Assembly: GCA_006384855.1 (NCBI GenBank)
Contig: VCJN01003160.1
Coordinates: 62,001-126,000 of the forward strand
Reading direction: 5' to 3'
Length of the DNA stretch: 64,000 nucleotides
From: Tetraselmis striata
Lineage: Eukaryota; Chlorophyta; Chlorodendrophyceae; Chlorodendrales; Chlorodendraceae
The translations under genes were made by a program, and so were the position numbers. Shown piece after piece: positions 39,001 through 50,130 of the stretch; within the stretch, counting starts at the first letter, position 1; the number at the start of each line of letters is the position of its first letter. The notes under the pieces are model-generated. The model had not been told where the DNA came from, ran no database searches, and saw only the letters and a list, made by a program, of their open reading frames with translations.

Positions 39001-41432
39001 TGTATATTTTTCCTGTAGGAACTTGAGCATCAGGAACAAGAGGGATCTCATGATCAAGACCAGGGCGTAATTGTGGAAGGTTGTCAAGTGGAGAGCATAT
39101 TGGTTTATGCTTCCGCAATAAGTCTCTGATCTGAGCGGTATAAGCTGCAGACTGGTCAGTGTCAATTCTATTTATCTCATCATCAATATCGAGCTCATCA
39201 CTCTCTTTGGTGGCATTGTATTGTTTAACAATGGCGCAGAAATAAACTGTGTCAGGGTCATGCTTGGCAAGTTCTCTGGCCATGGCATTAGCATGAACCA
39301 TTCTGACATTAGCCTGACGGGGCTCTGTTTGGCATTGGACTTTTAGTCCTGTGGAAAATGTCATCAGACCATATTCCCAATCAACATGTGGGTTGTGTTG
39401 TTTCAAGAATTGCATCCCTAAAACCAGATTGAAATTATGTTGTAACGGTGTGACTGTGAAGTCAATGGGTATTGTGTAATTGTTGATATTTAATTCAAGG
39501 GTGATTTTTTGTGAGGCGATAACCATTCTACCATCAGCAAGAATAACTCTTACTTTGTTTTGAAGTGGTGTAGTTGGCACTTTATTTTCTTTGACATACT
39601 TGGTGCTGGCAAAGTTCAAAGTAGCACCGATGTCAACCAGTACGGAAGGTGTTATATTAAATTCAGCACATGTTGGGTGTAACAGCAATAAGTCATGATC
39701 AGACTTGCTGGTAACAAAACATTTTTCTGTCATCATACGTGACTGGTGGGACTTTGTGGCTTTTGGTTTATATTCCTTACCTTGCTGTTCAGCCAGCATG
39801 GTTTTGAGTTCCTCAGTGGTAACGACGTCATTAATTGCCTGGGCTGAACGTTCCTCAACAGTGTAGTCAGCCAGGTAGACATCAACATACCACTCAGTGG
39901 GTCCCATAGGTTCAGTATCAGTCGCTGAACTGGGTGTGTGAAACAGATATGTTCCAGGCGGGTAGCTATGAATTTTCTTATATTTTAAAAGCAGTGGTTT
40001 CCAGGATTGTCCTAATTGTGAGGACCATCTGGGCATAACAATAATACCTCTTGTGTCAAAAGGTGACTCTTGTCTTTGCATCTCAAAATGCTGCAAGATA
40101 GGCAGGGCTGTGTCATCATACACTGGATTGATGAACACAGTTTTCCCTTTGATATTTTGTTGCAGAAATGGTTTTTCAGCACTGCAATAATCTGAACAGA
40201 CAGCATCATATGCTGAGGCACAGGCATCAAAAGGACCATAGGCATAATTCAGTCTCTTGAATTGTGCTTGGTCAAACACAACAGAGTCAGTTGGACATGC
40301 ATTTGGTTTTGCATATTTGTCAATTTCAGTGTCATTCCTTTGATTACTGTTTTTGGTACGCATTCTGCGCACTCGAGATCTCTTTTGCATGATAAACAGT
40401 TTGGCATGCAGTTTAGCATGCATCTTTTTGTCTTTGACATTTTTGTCGACATTTTCTCTGCACCCTGTCTCGTCCTCGATGTCGGCAACGAGGTGTGAAT
40501 GAGCACAGGAACACCCATGAGCTTCATGCTCAGGTTGTGAGTCGGAGGGGTTCAGTGCCGCGGGAGCGCAATGCTCAACCATATCGACATCTGTATCCTC
40601 GATCTCATGCAGGGGCTGAGCGGGCAGTTTAGCAGTGCATGCATGTTTGCATGGACTCACATGCAATTTCTTTGCATGGACTCGGCGACATGTCAATGTC
40701 GATTGTCTCAATTACATTGAGAGGCACAGGTTGGCATTCTGCTCAACACCGTCATTTGTTTTTGTGTAAGTCGATCTTGTCGACTTGCTTGGCTAGCTTA
40801 TTAGCTGCCACTGCATGTAACTATTTTGCATGGACTTACTCTGAGTCGAGACAGTCTCGTTGGCGTTGCTAGCCATCTTTTGCACCTCGGCTCGTTCGTG
40901 CTTGGGAATCACCTGCAAAATACGTTGCACTTGCAAGTACTCAGGCACAGCGAAGGTTCATTATGCAACAAGGCAAATGCGGATTGTAGCTTGCGCTGCA
41001 AGTCGACACAACAGGTAGCTATCTTGGGGTCGCTCGGCTTGGCGCCGATGTCACGCGCGTAGTCTCCGACGGGTCTTGCCGTGTCGTGCGTAGTTCTCCA
41101 GAAAGGCCTTGACTGCTGGGACATCATGAACGTCGGCGAGCTTGCGAGAGATGTCCTGGGTTGGCGCCACAACGCGGGCTTCTACATCTTCTTCTCGACA
41201 ATTTGACGCATAGACTGCTCGGCGGGTGGACCACCGGGAGGGTAACCGGCTTGACGGGCGCTCCGGTGCGATGCCATGGCGACACAGAATTTCGGATAAA
41301 GGTTGAAGGGTACAGAATCGTTACCAAGGGTCGATAGGACCTGCGAAATCGCGAATGTATCGTCGTGCGTGCGAGAGCAGGTCGCGGTGGGTCGGCAGGT
41401 GGAGATGGATCGTAACAGGAAGCCGAAACCAG

Positions 41433-41789
41433 TGTAAGTACTCGTGGCAGTACTTAGTGAAACATGGCTCTTACTCGTAGCGTTTGGCGAATTGAGTTGG
41501 TTGCAGAATGTAATCTCTTACAAGTTGCTAGTGGCATTCGATATTTATCCTATTGCGGTCCGACTCGGCACCGCGGACAGGCAGCTAGTATCATGATGAT
41601 TAAGGAGTTGTAGCGCGTACTGTATGTTACAAGGAATATTACTGGCGTCTGGTTGTGGAAGTACCAGTAAATAATACGCGTGCTGAAATATCAGTACGGC
41701 AGTACATGCGCGTGCTGAATACTTGGCCATAATCTCGGCGTCAATGGTTTATGATGGTATTAGGGTAGTCGCTAGTCGCAACCCTAACA
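41433..41789 (-). repeat. Ty3-type LTR (right copy)
   Basis: 357 bp, TG...CA ends. It is flanked outward by GCCAG, the same five bases that precede the left LTR. Confidence 0.95.
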
Positions 41790-41794
41790 GCCAG

Positions 41795-43050
41795 CTCCTC
41801 CCCTTGCCCTTTCAGCATGTCCTCCACTGATGGCCACTTGATCATCAAGTTGCCATATGGCAGCACCATCTGCACCACTTCTCCATGTCCGCGTCCCACT
41901 TGGAGCTGCTGAGGTTAATGAGACGCTGAAAGGCATCTTGAGGTAGCTTCAGGTCAGTGTGGACACGCACAGCGTTGTGCTCCCACAGCTTTCTAATGGC
42001 CAGCAGGGTACGCCTCTCTGCTGCTTTCAAGTGATGTTTAAACTGCTTAGACTCCAATATGGAGGCCAGCAACTCGGGGTAGTTGGCTAGGAGGGCGCCT
42101 AGGATAAAGCGGGGGGTGTGCGCTGCTCGCACATCCGCTGGCTGGCCCACTAGGTCCGCCTCCTCCACGATGCCCACCTCCTCCCCGTCAGCTCCATACG
42201 CGTCGACATCGCCCTGCTGCTGCTGCTGCTCCGCTCCTTCGTCACCGCCGGAAGGGGCTCCGAACTGTGCGCCGGGCCTGCCCTCCGCATACACATACTG
42301 CCAGCTGTCGTCGTCTCCGGCTGAGTGGGTGAGCCACGCCTCCAGCTGCTCGGCCTTGCGGCCGATGAACTTGCGCACGGTCGCTCGGGTCGTCGCCTCC
42401 CGCAGCTTGTAGGACAGGCCTGCCGGCCGCTCCCTCCCCGGCTTCTGGCCCCCGCCCTCCTCGTCACTGCCGATGCCCTCACTGCCAGCTGACTCGGCCT
42501 CGCTGCCATTTGACTCGCACAAGAGCCGTATCTTGGCTTTTAGGCGCGCTACCTTCTTGTCGCGCTTCCGGCGCAGGATGTCCGCCTCCACTCGCGCCCT
42601 CTCCTCCACCGCAAGTTGGGACCGCAGCTCCTTCTCCACTTCTTTCTGCCTGTTGACAACCTCCCTCCAGCAACGCTCCGTCGCTCTCTTCGGCAGGTAC
42701 CCGACTCGAAGTTTTGCAGTTGGGTCGACACACGAGTCGTCGCTGCTGATGCCTGCGACGACGGCCCGGCCGGCATGCCGTTGCCGCTGGCACGCGCCCC
42801 GCCTCCTCCATCACCGGCATCGCCGCGGCTTTCTCAGACTGCCGTTTCTTTGACTTGTAGCCCATGGTACCCGGACGGAGGACGGGGGGAGGGGGGCAAA
42901 AGACGTGGCTCTTGTAAGCACATGTGTTATGCAAGCTGCTGTGACATGCCGTGGAGTGGCAGATGTTGCATCCCGATTGTACGCGGCCGCCAGGTCGCCC
43001 CCACCGCCTGCGCACCAGCCGCCTCCCGACACCGCCTGTACTACCCCCAA
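41795..43050 (-). pseudogene. 5-prime part of an unrecognised gene split by the Ty3 insertion
   Basis: A minus-strand frame open over 41845-42639 gives a charged coiled coil (VEKELRSQLAVEERARVEAD, then KRDKKVARLKAKIRLL). An acidic, low-complexity stretch with a glutamine run follows, then a folded-looking part: TPRFILGALLANYPELLASI, FKHHLKAAERRTLLAIRKLW, LPQDAFQRLINLSSSKWDAD. An ATG near 42,867 (MGYKSKKRQSEKAAA) could be the start, but the frame to the coiled coil does not run through cleanly. The end of this part runs into the Ty3 target site. The similarity in style to the piece at 35235-35649 supports one gene before insertion. The function is unknown. Confidence 0.45.
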
Positions 43051-44127
43051 AGGGCTTGGCAGAGGTACCTACAAGGTCTCTAGACATAGGTCGGGCACTA
43101 TGGTGACTGCCAGTACGGCCAGCGGTACTGGAGGGCGCGTATGCGTACGCGTACGTTAAAATGTCCGATTTTCGGGCCCGGAACTGCGCTGTGGGCGGCT
43201 AAGCGCTCTATCGGCCTCAGGGTTTTCAATCGCAAAGAACCTTTCCTTTGGCGGGATGTTGTCGCGTTTGCGTCTGCGTATACGCATGAGAGTGCTCCTT
43301 ACTATCACTTGGTAGTCGCAGTCCTATGCGTCCTGTGTTTTGGCGCAATGTGCCGGTTCGACTGCGCGTTGGGCTTGAGACACACCGGTGTCGTTTTCGC
43401 CCCGGGCGATAAATTTGTGACGATTACATTCGTTAAAAGAAAAGTGGATCAGTACCGTCAAGGGACACAGGTTGTTATATCTGAGATTCCCGGCCCTATT
43501 TGCCATGTCCGGCTGCTGCGGCGGTTGATGATTTTGACTCGGCCTACTGGTAGGCAAGCTCCTGTTCGTCCTATTTTCCAGGGCTTTGTTGGTAAATTTG
43601 TCCGGGCTTCCCCAGGCGAAACTGCTCCCAATGGCAATATTATTACATTTGCTCAGTACTCAAGGTACTTGTCACAGTGGATGGGCTCCATTATGGGCGT
43701 TCCTGCTAAAGAGTTCCTGGCTACTTACGGATCACACTCTTGCCGTAGTGGCGGTGCTTCGGCCGCTGCTAATGCCGGGATTGCCCGAGAGGATTGGGGT
43801 AAACATATGGGTTCCAGTAGTGTTTCGTGCCAAGTCAGGTATATGAAGAGTAGTGAAGAAAGACTGCTCTCCGTATCTCGCGCAATCATGCCCGCCCCAT
43901 CGGGTTCCACTGTTGTGGACGAGCGGCCGGTCGCTCCTGAAATACCGACTGCACCCGTGCCTTGCGAGGCCCCCATGCCGGAATCTGAACCGGACGAGTG
44001 CACAGTTCCTGAGGTGGACGGTCGCTCAGAGAATATTTTTACTTGGTCTGTTCTAGATCATGCTGATGAGGATGAGTCCTGAGTTTGACTGACAACTCTA
44101 CACTGGCTCCGCCGATCTTGCTTACAC

Positions 44128-44733
44128 TCGGTTGCACACTGAGGCTACGTACTAGTGTTGTCTCGGTGCCTTCCGCTCAATTGCGAGCGGGCACGGCTCG
44201 GAAAACTGAGCGTTTTCAATTGCCGTGGATGTAGCTGTACACAACTTGCGAAGTACAGCTGGAGACCGGCATTTGAAAATGCCGGTTTTCCGTGCCGTAG
44301 CCCGCCGCATACAATGCGGCGGCTGTCAGTATGATTGCTCATTCTCTCGACGTGCTAACCGGCGCTCTGATTTCCCACCCGCCCTCCCTTGGGAGTCTCA
44401 TTTGTATTTTGCGTACTTTGGTACCTTGTTTTTGCGATGTGTTTTGTGCACTGTGGTGCAAGTACTGTGGTACTAGTTATGGGATTTGATTTGTTGATCT
44501 GACCAACTGTGCTAAGTATTGTGCCTGTTGGTTGAAGTGACACTGCTGGACGACCGCTGGCCTGGAGATGCGATGTATGAGTACATAGAGGCAGCGGTTA
44601 CCCGGCTTTTTCATTTCCTGTAACGAACACCCATGTGCCCACCGACCTTCACCGGTTGCACACTCAGGCTACGTACTAGTGTTGTCTCAGTGCCTGCCGC
44701 TCAATTGCGAGCGGGCACGGCTCGGAAAACTGA
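44128..44733 (+). repeat. DIRS right end: repeats B1, A2 and B2
   Basis: B1 (44128-44209) passes straight into A2 (44203-44372, sharing AAACTGA). About 280 unique bases follow, then B2 (44652-44733). This B1-A2-B2 order, with A1 alone on the left, is the mark of PAT-like elements that replicate through a circle. Confidence 0.85.
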
Positions 44734-46081
44734 CTACCTATACCTGTGTGAATTACAACAAGGGCAGTTCTACAGAATTAGAAAAACCTGTATGTACCTG
44801 TACTATTCTACTCGCAGATCCCATACTATTTTACCAAATACCGATGTAGTGGACGTTTCCTATTGCCTATTCGGGTGGTTTCCTGATCGCCTTTTGCAGC
44901 TAGCGCATGTTGTCGCTACCTTACTCATACTAAACTCCCATAAGGATTAATCCTTACTAAATCCTACGAACAGCGAAAAACCAGACCAACGACTGCAGTT
45001 GGCGCACGAGGTCCAGTGCCGGGGCGGCTTCGGCCGATGTCCCCGGGCCGGGGAGAACTTTAACAACGAAAAATATTAATCGACTACATGACCTAGCTGC
45101 AGAAGGCGATATCAGAAAATCACCAGAATAGGACAATCGGAAAGGTCCTCTACAACGACGGCGAGGTGAAGGCAGCAGCATGAGAAGATGCAGAATGGGC
45201 ACGAGCCCACGCACGCATCATACCTAGACAACGAAAAAATACAGTAGCGCGCTACTACACGATGCCGTGGCATAACTTCATCAGGCGTAAAATATCGATG
45301 ACGATGGGAGGTGTTATTTTTCTCGCTCGCGGCAGTTAGTTACGACTGCTACGCGGCTTGCCTGCGGCGGGCAGGTACCACTACGGCGCGGCGGGCGGCT
45401 CCAGGAGCGGCGGCATCGCGGCGGCACGCGGTATTTTCTCGCTCGCGGCAGTTAGTTACGACTGCTCCGCGGCTTGCCTGCGGCGCCTGTCCCGTGCCCT
45501 ATGTGTTTCCGTCGGCCGAGGAGGTGGGCTAGGCGGCCCGCTTTACATGGCCGACGACATGCAGACGACATGCGGTGTGGCGGGCCGTGGCGCGCACCTT
45601 AGGTGGCCTACGTCATGTCGGCGCAACCTTCCACCGAGACATGCATGGGGCCGCAGGGGCTCCACTTCGAGGCGAGGGAGAAGCAAGAGCATCAGCGGGC
45701 GACTGCGGCGACTCAGCGCGACGGGAAGCACAAGAAGCGGGCGAAGCGACACCGTCCATCTTGACCTTTGCTTGCATGTTCTTTGTGTGTTTGCCTTGCT
45801 ATGTGTATTGCGTGAGGCTTCGTGCAAGTGTGTGCTCCCTGATTATACTGTGCCCCTCGCCCTCTACTCATGCCCAGGTTCAACCTCTTCTTTCGAGACC
45901 TCGGGGACCGCGTGCGGTGCTGGGGGCCGCATCGGATCCTGGCCCGTGGAATCATACGCTGTCTGCTGTATATAACCTATGTTGACTTTTGACCCCTATC
46001 GATAGCACATGCACTACTGCTAGGGGTAGTCAAGGACTTTTGGGAGTATGTCGGCACCCTGAAGGTTAGTGATCTTTTACA
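44734..46081. other. Accessory spacer with short repeats
   Basis: No intact gene. A copy of a repeat at about 45,082-45,240 recurs, diverged, at 58,250-58,385. A ~55-bp direct repeat lies at 45315-45370 and 45431-45486. The plus frame near 45,700-45,975 is open, but I see no protein family in it. Confidence 0.5.
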
Positions 46082-47250
46082 TCATTGTTGCTGCCCGCCC
46101 GTGGTTCCTGTCGCAAGGGGCGTTGTTGATATGTGTGTGCCCTCACAAGATATATATATGCGGCCCAAGATGAAGAAGATGGACAAGCAGATGGTGCTGG
46201 TTGCCCTGACTAGAGACTTTGGCCGGCCAGTCCGGCCGATGCTGCCATCAGCCGGCACTATAGCGGTGTGGTGTGTGCCAACTGGACATGCGAGGACATC
46301 TCGCACTTCGCGGAGACTGTGGTAGTGCTGGTCTCTGGGTGAGGGCCCCTCGCTGCTATTGCTAGGAGTAACACATCCCAGCTCCGCTGTAGTGGGTTGT
46401 TGTATACTAAGTACGTGACCTGCGTGGCAATTGTTGCGGGGCTATGTTTGACAGCGCAGAGCATCAACACATGGCAGTCATGTGGCATATGCTGCAAGGA
46501 GCGGTCATCCACTACCCGAGGGACTGCGAGGAGTGTGACCCTCTTGCTGACGGTGAGGAGTGCAAGCGTGTCAACGAGTACATCAAGAAGCAGCGGGAGG
46601 AGGGCTTCACCTGCTTGCTGACCTATGCGCAGATGTGCAGCATGTATTTGCCTAATAAGATGATGAAACTGAACCTGCACAATCGGGTCTTCCGAGTTAG
46701 AGCCCAGGAGGCGGCCATGGGCAGCACTGGCTGCGATTCATAGCTATGGATGGAGCGTACCGTGCGCCCCCCCCCCCCCCCCCCCCGCCGACTTTTGCCC
46801 TCATACGCGCTGTTTCTAGGCTGCTCTCATATGAATACATGCCCTATGTCATATGCAGATGCGGGACGTGAAGTGCGTGGCCAGAGGCAGTGGCACCACT
46901 GACACGGAGCGGGCATACACGCGGAAGTTCTTACTTGAGGCACGCATCAAGTTCATGCGTTCATGGCTGGACCCAGACTTCCCTAGCTTGCCCATGTGGC
47001 TAGGCTTTGTGGGACAGTGGGAGGCCGCTGGCGTAGACCATGCGGTGGATATGTTTGAGGGCACGGGACCGGGATAGATGCATGGGCGCCGCTGTGGAGC
47101 CAGGCATCTCATGCGCCCCCGCCACTTGGGAGGACTGCGAGGTGGCTCCGGCTAAGTATTGTAAAGGAACTGACACACTCGAGCCTGAGCCGGCATAGAA
47201 GGACGAATATTATGCAAAGGGGCTCGACCGCCCCAATGCCATCAAGTGAC
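46082..47250 (+). pseudogene. Unrecognised gene remnant with exon-like pieces
   Basis: Several plus-strand pieces look coding but lie in different frames. They are a stretch near 46,160-46,350 (KMKKMDKQMVLVALTRDFGR, then CANWTCEDISHF in another frame), 46,444-46,740 (HMAVMWHMLQGAVIHYPRDC, EECKRVNEYIKKQREEGF), 46,853-47,077 (KCVARGSGTTDTERAYTRKF, WLDPDFPSLPMWLGFVGQWE) and 47,086-47,248 (PATWEDCEVAPAKYCKGTD). A C run at 46766-46786 sits between the second and third, as in introns elsewhere here. At least one stop falls inside the last piece. I do not recognise the family. It could be a decayed transposon gene or a rare host gene with unseen introns. Confidence 0.35.
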
Positions 47251-47910
47251 CCCCTCCCCCCCCTGCCCCCGCCCCGCCCCCCGCCCCCGGCCTCATGCCG
47301 CCTTCTACCTCCCAATTAGTTGGCATATTGTAACACATGTCATAGGTCATAGTCTGAAGGCATCATGTTATTCCGGGTATATACTCAACTTCCTACTACC
47401 ATGTGAACCGCCTATTTACTACATACCATGCTGCGCGTTGCTACCTGGTACAGGGCACATTTTGGAGTCAAAACGGTCCAATTCCTGGACTCAAAAATGT
47501 GCCCCCCACGTCATCGCTTAGGCTGGGATATGTACCCATTTTTCGGTCACATTTCAGGTGCAATGCAATACTATACGAGAGTACTAAAAATGGCACATCG
47601 GCGTGTCCTCTTCGCGCCCTCAGTCGCGTAAAGTACTATCCGCCTCACCTTGGAAGATTGCGGACGCGAGGGCATGGCGACTGCGTTTCAAGCGTTTCAA
47701 GCCTCGAAATCGAGCCTCACTCGCGCAGAGAAGACGCCCCGGGCCTACGAGTCTATCGCCGACCTCAGAGATTGTGTTCGTCGCAACGAGATGCTACCTC
47801 TATGCTACCTCTATGCTACCTATCTGAACCCTGCTGACAGCGACGCGGCGTTGGGGCGAGATGTCGGCGCAGGCGGCGGTGCGGGCTTCGCGTCCCGAGA
47901 TGAGGGCTCC
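47251..47910. other. Spacer, nothing recognised
   Basis: Short frames only. A diverged copy of the 'ggactcaaa...tgcacccccc' motif (compare 52571-52640) lies near 47,464-47,512. Confidence 0.45.
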
Positions 47911-48396
47911 TTAGGCGGAGATGCGGGTCGGGGAGGCGGAGATGCGGCACCGCCACGTGAAGATGTGGCCCTGCGACTCCCACCAGCGGCACCCGAAGGC
48001 GCCTGACGGCTTGACGTGGCTTCGCGTTTCGGCTTAGGCGCCCGGAAGGGGTCGTCGTCCTCCAACTCTTTCGCCATCTTAAAGGAGGAGTCGGCCCACG
48101 CTTCTTGGAATGCTTCTTGCGCAGCTTAATGGGCTACAAGCTGCTGCTCTTGCCTCCATAGGTGGAAATGCGGGTCGGGGAGGCGGAGATGCGGCACCGC
48201 CACGGGAAGATGTGGCCCTGCGACTCCCACCAGCGGCACCCGAAGGCGCCTGACGGCTTGTCGTGGCTTCGCGTTTCGGCTTAGGCGCCTTGAAGGGTCG
48301 TCGTCCTCCAACTCTATTGCCATCTTGAAGAAGGACTCGGCCCGCGCTTCTTGGAATGCTTCTTGCGCAGCTTAATGGGCGACAAGCTGCTCTTGG
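47911..48396 (-). repeat. Tandem duplication of ~246 bp with coding-like minus strand
   Basis: Two copies, about 47,911-48,148 and 48,158-48,396, with a period of 245-247 bases. On the minus strand each begins like a protein start (MAKELEDDDPFRAPKPKREA and MAIELEDDDPSRR), followed by a Ser/Arg/Pro-rich low-complexity region. The second copy is out of frame with the first. The family is unknown. Confidence 0.6.
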
Positions 48397-48407
48397 TTGG
48401 GGCGCTC

Positions 48408-48706
48408 CGCGGGTTGGGGCTTGCCCCAACTCGCATTACTCGAATGGGCCGACGCCCAAACGGGTAGGGCGGACCTTTCGTGGTCAGTGCCGGGTATTTT
48501 GATGGCAGTGTTATAGACGGCGATCCAGCAGTGTTGGAAATTCCGTCACTGGCCTCCAATTAGTCTTCGGCAATTTGCTTGATGACTATAACGGAGCGTC
48601 GCCTACCCAGGGCTTTCCGTAACTGGATTGCTGCCTAAACGGCCGTCGTAGAGACGCTGCAAGGGTTTCACTGGTGCCAGTCCTGTCACGGGGGCGAAAA
48701 AAAAAA
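48408..48706 (+). repeat. Dispersed ~300-bp repeat, third copy of the foldback arm
   Basis: The same sequence, about 85-90 percent alike by eye, occurs inverted at 58870-59175 and direct at 59690-59985. It contains the phrases GGTTGGGGCTTGCCCCAAC and GGGTATTTTGATGGCAGTG in all copies. Confidence 0.75.
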
Positions 48707-49073
48707 GAGCTGCTCCTGCCTCCCGTGCTCCACGCACCGTGCGGGCGCTTCGTCGCACTCGGAGGTTGAGGCTCACTCGGCGGCTTGGCAGTCTCCGAGG
48801 GACCAAGACTGCTCGGGGGAGGGGTGGAGCTGCTCGAAGCTCTATCAAGAGACCTGCTGCAGCGCCGTTTTGGGAGCCATCTCCGCCGGACCCCGGTGGC
48901 GGTGGTTGAGATGCGGGCTTAGAGGACCCGCCAGCCTGGCGCGGCGCCGCTACGACAGTCTGGTAGTAGCGGTCGTCGACCAAGACGGTGGGGGGTAAAG
49001 AGCCGGCTCAGCAACCTTCCAGTATGAGGATTTATGACAAAAAGGGGATTTAATTGCCCATATGCTTTATACA
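48707..49073. other. Spacer, nothing recognised
   Basis: Only short frames and no repeat family were seen between the dispersed repeat and the satellite array. Confidence 0.4.
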
Positions 49074-49790
49074 ATACTATACAGATTGCAAGGCAGTACG
49101 GCTAATGTCTGATATTTGCTCGCGGCACGCCGCAGATTGCTGCAGCGCTGCACCGCAGATGCTGCCTTTAGGCATGCTTTGATCGCCTAGATGGCTGCAA
49201 ACCATTTCGTATGCGGGGCTGCATGGCATAGAAGGGATGTGAACACGCACCTGCTTGACGATACTATGCAGATTGCAAGGCAGTACGGCTAATACCTGAT
49301 ATTTGCTGGCGGCACGCCGCAGATTGCTGCACCGCTGCACCGCAGATGCTGCCTTTAGGCATGCTTTAATTGTCTAGATGGCTGCAAACCATTTAGTATG
49401 CGGGGCTGCATGGCATAGAAGGGATGTGAACACGCACCGGCTTGACGATACTATACGGACTGCAAGACAGTACGGCTAATGCCTGATATTTGCTGGCGGC
49501 ACGCCGCATATTGCTACAGCGCTGCACCGCATATGCTGCCTTAAGGCATGCTTTAATTGCCTGGATGGCTGCAAACCATTTATAAGTATGCGGGGCTGCA
49601 TGGCATAGAAGGGATGTGAACACGCACCTGCTTGTCGATACCATACAGATTGCAGGGCAGTAGGAATAATACCTGATATTTGCTGGCGGCACGCCGCAGA
49701 TTGCTGCAACGCTGCACCGCAGATGCTGCCTTTAAGCATGCTTTGATCGCCTAGATGGCTGCAAACCACTTAGTATGCGGGGCTGCATGA
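49074..49790. repeat. Satellite: about four units of ~187 bp
   Basis: Units begin with ATACTATACAGATTGCAAGG or a near copy at 49074, 49261, 49448 and 49638. The last unit is cut short where the GC-rich minisatellite follows. Units are roughly 93-95 percent alike by eye. Confidence 0.9.
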
Positions 49791-49805
49791 ATCACCAACA
49801 TGCGC

Positions 49806-49965
49806 CGGCCGCGGCGCGTTGGCGCCCCGCTGCCCCGGCCGCGGCGCGTTGGCGCCCCGCTGCCCCGGCCGCGGCGCGTTGGCGCCGCGCTGCCCCGGCC
49901 GCGGCGCGTTGGCGCCCCGCTGCCCCGGCCGCGGCGCGTTGGCGCCCCGCTGCCCCGGCCGCGCT
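49806..49965. repeat. GC-rich 30-bp minisatellite (about five copies)
   Basis: The 30-bp unit contains CCGGCCGCGGCGCGTTGGCG and repeats about 5.3 times with almost no change. It is followed by a unique tail (49,966-50,075). Both recur, diverged, at 52695-52915. Confidence 0.9.
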
Positions 49966-50130
49966 AGCAAAGGAAGTGCGGTTTGTGAAATCGACGGACA
50001 GAAGTCGATTTAACTCTTATCTGCGGATGAGAATGATTTGTTGTGATAGTTGATTATGATTAATGAGGTATTGTCCAGGGAGCTATGGCAGCAAATTTCA
50101 AGCTGCATGAATCCCTTGTCACGGACCAGA

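Larger units (their letters stand above)
35650..41794 (-). mobile_element. Ty3/chromovirus-type LTR retrotransposon, nearly whole and young
   Basis: Fossil element in minus orientation. LTRs of 357 bp lie at 35655-36011 and 41433-41789, both bounded by TG and CA, with only about 2 differences between them. The 5-bp target duplication is GCCAG (35650-35654 and 41790-41794). A likely primer-binding site starts TGG beside the right LTR (about 41418-41431). A purine-rich tract on the minus strand borders the left LTR (36012-36027). Parts along the minus strand: gag region (about 41,400-40,000), aspartic protease (DIGA near 39,630), reverse transcriptase (YLDD near 38,560), RNase H (about 37,900-38,200), integrase with HHCC zinc finger (about 36,900-37,450) and a chromodomain-like end (about 36,290-36,430). 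It looks almost whole, with about two to three apparent breaks in reading. The low LTR divergence marks a recent insertion, the youngest event in this nest. Confidence 0.9.
34237..43167 (-). mobile_element. Candidate DNA element with inverted ends, inserted in the DIRS recombinase and itself split by a Ty3 element
   Basis: CGGACATTTTAA at 34237-34248 is the exact inverse of TTAAAATGTCCG at 43156-43167. These motifs sit where DIRS recombinase coding stops on the left and resumes on the right. I read them as 12-bp terminal inverted repeats. No clear target duplication was found; TIR edges are uncertain by a few bases. Without the Ty3 insert the element would be about 2.8 kb. It carries an unrecognised minus-strand gene (see 41795-43050 and 35235-35649). 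The plus-strand open stretch at 34720-35091 looks weakly coding but is unknown. A ~55-bp direct repeat lies at 34939-34995 and 35065-35117. The superfamily cannot be assigned from what I see. Confidence 0.5.
29819..44733 (+). mobile_element. DIRS-like retroelement (PAT/Kangaroo/TOC3 type), broken, with nested insertions
   Basis: Fossil element with the split direct repeat layout of the PAT-like DIRS group: A1 at 29819-29990; then B1 (44128-44209), A2 (44203-44372) and B2 (44652-44733). A1 and A2 differ at about 5 of 172 sites, and B1 and B2 at about 3 of 80, so it is moderately old. AAACTGA occurs at the left edge, at the B1/A2 joint and at the right edge, as expected for recombinase-joined ends. 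Parts in order: gag-like region (about 30030-31199) with a Gly/Arg-rich tract and a CCHC zinc knuckle; reverse transcriptase and RNase H (about 31760-33740), with YLDD near 32451; tyrosine recombinase (about 33780-34236 and 43168-44082), with HSCRSGG near 43734 and a tyrosine in VRYM near 43840. A nested insertion at 34237-43167 splits the recombinase. It is broken, with roughly five or more interruptions besides the insertion. Confidence 0.85.

Noticed and set aside
49770-50053. Frames over the 30-bp minisatellite on both strands
   Set aside because: The unit length is a multiple of three with no stop, so all frames stay open. There is no sign of a real protein.
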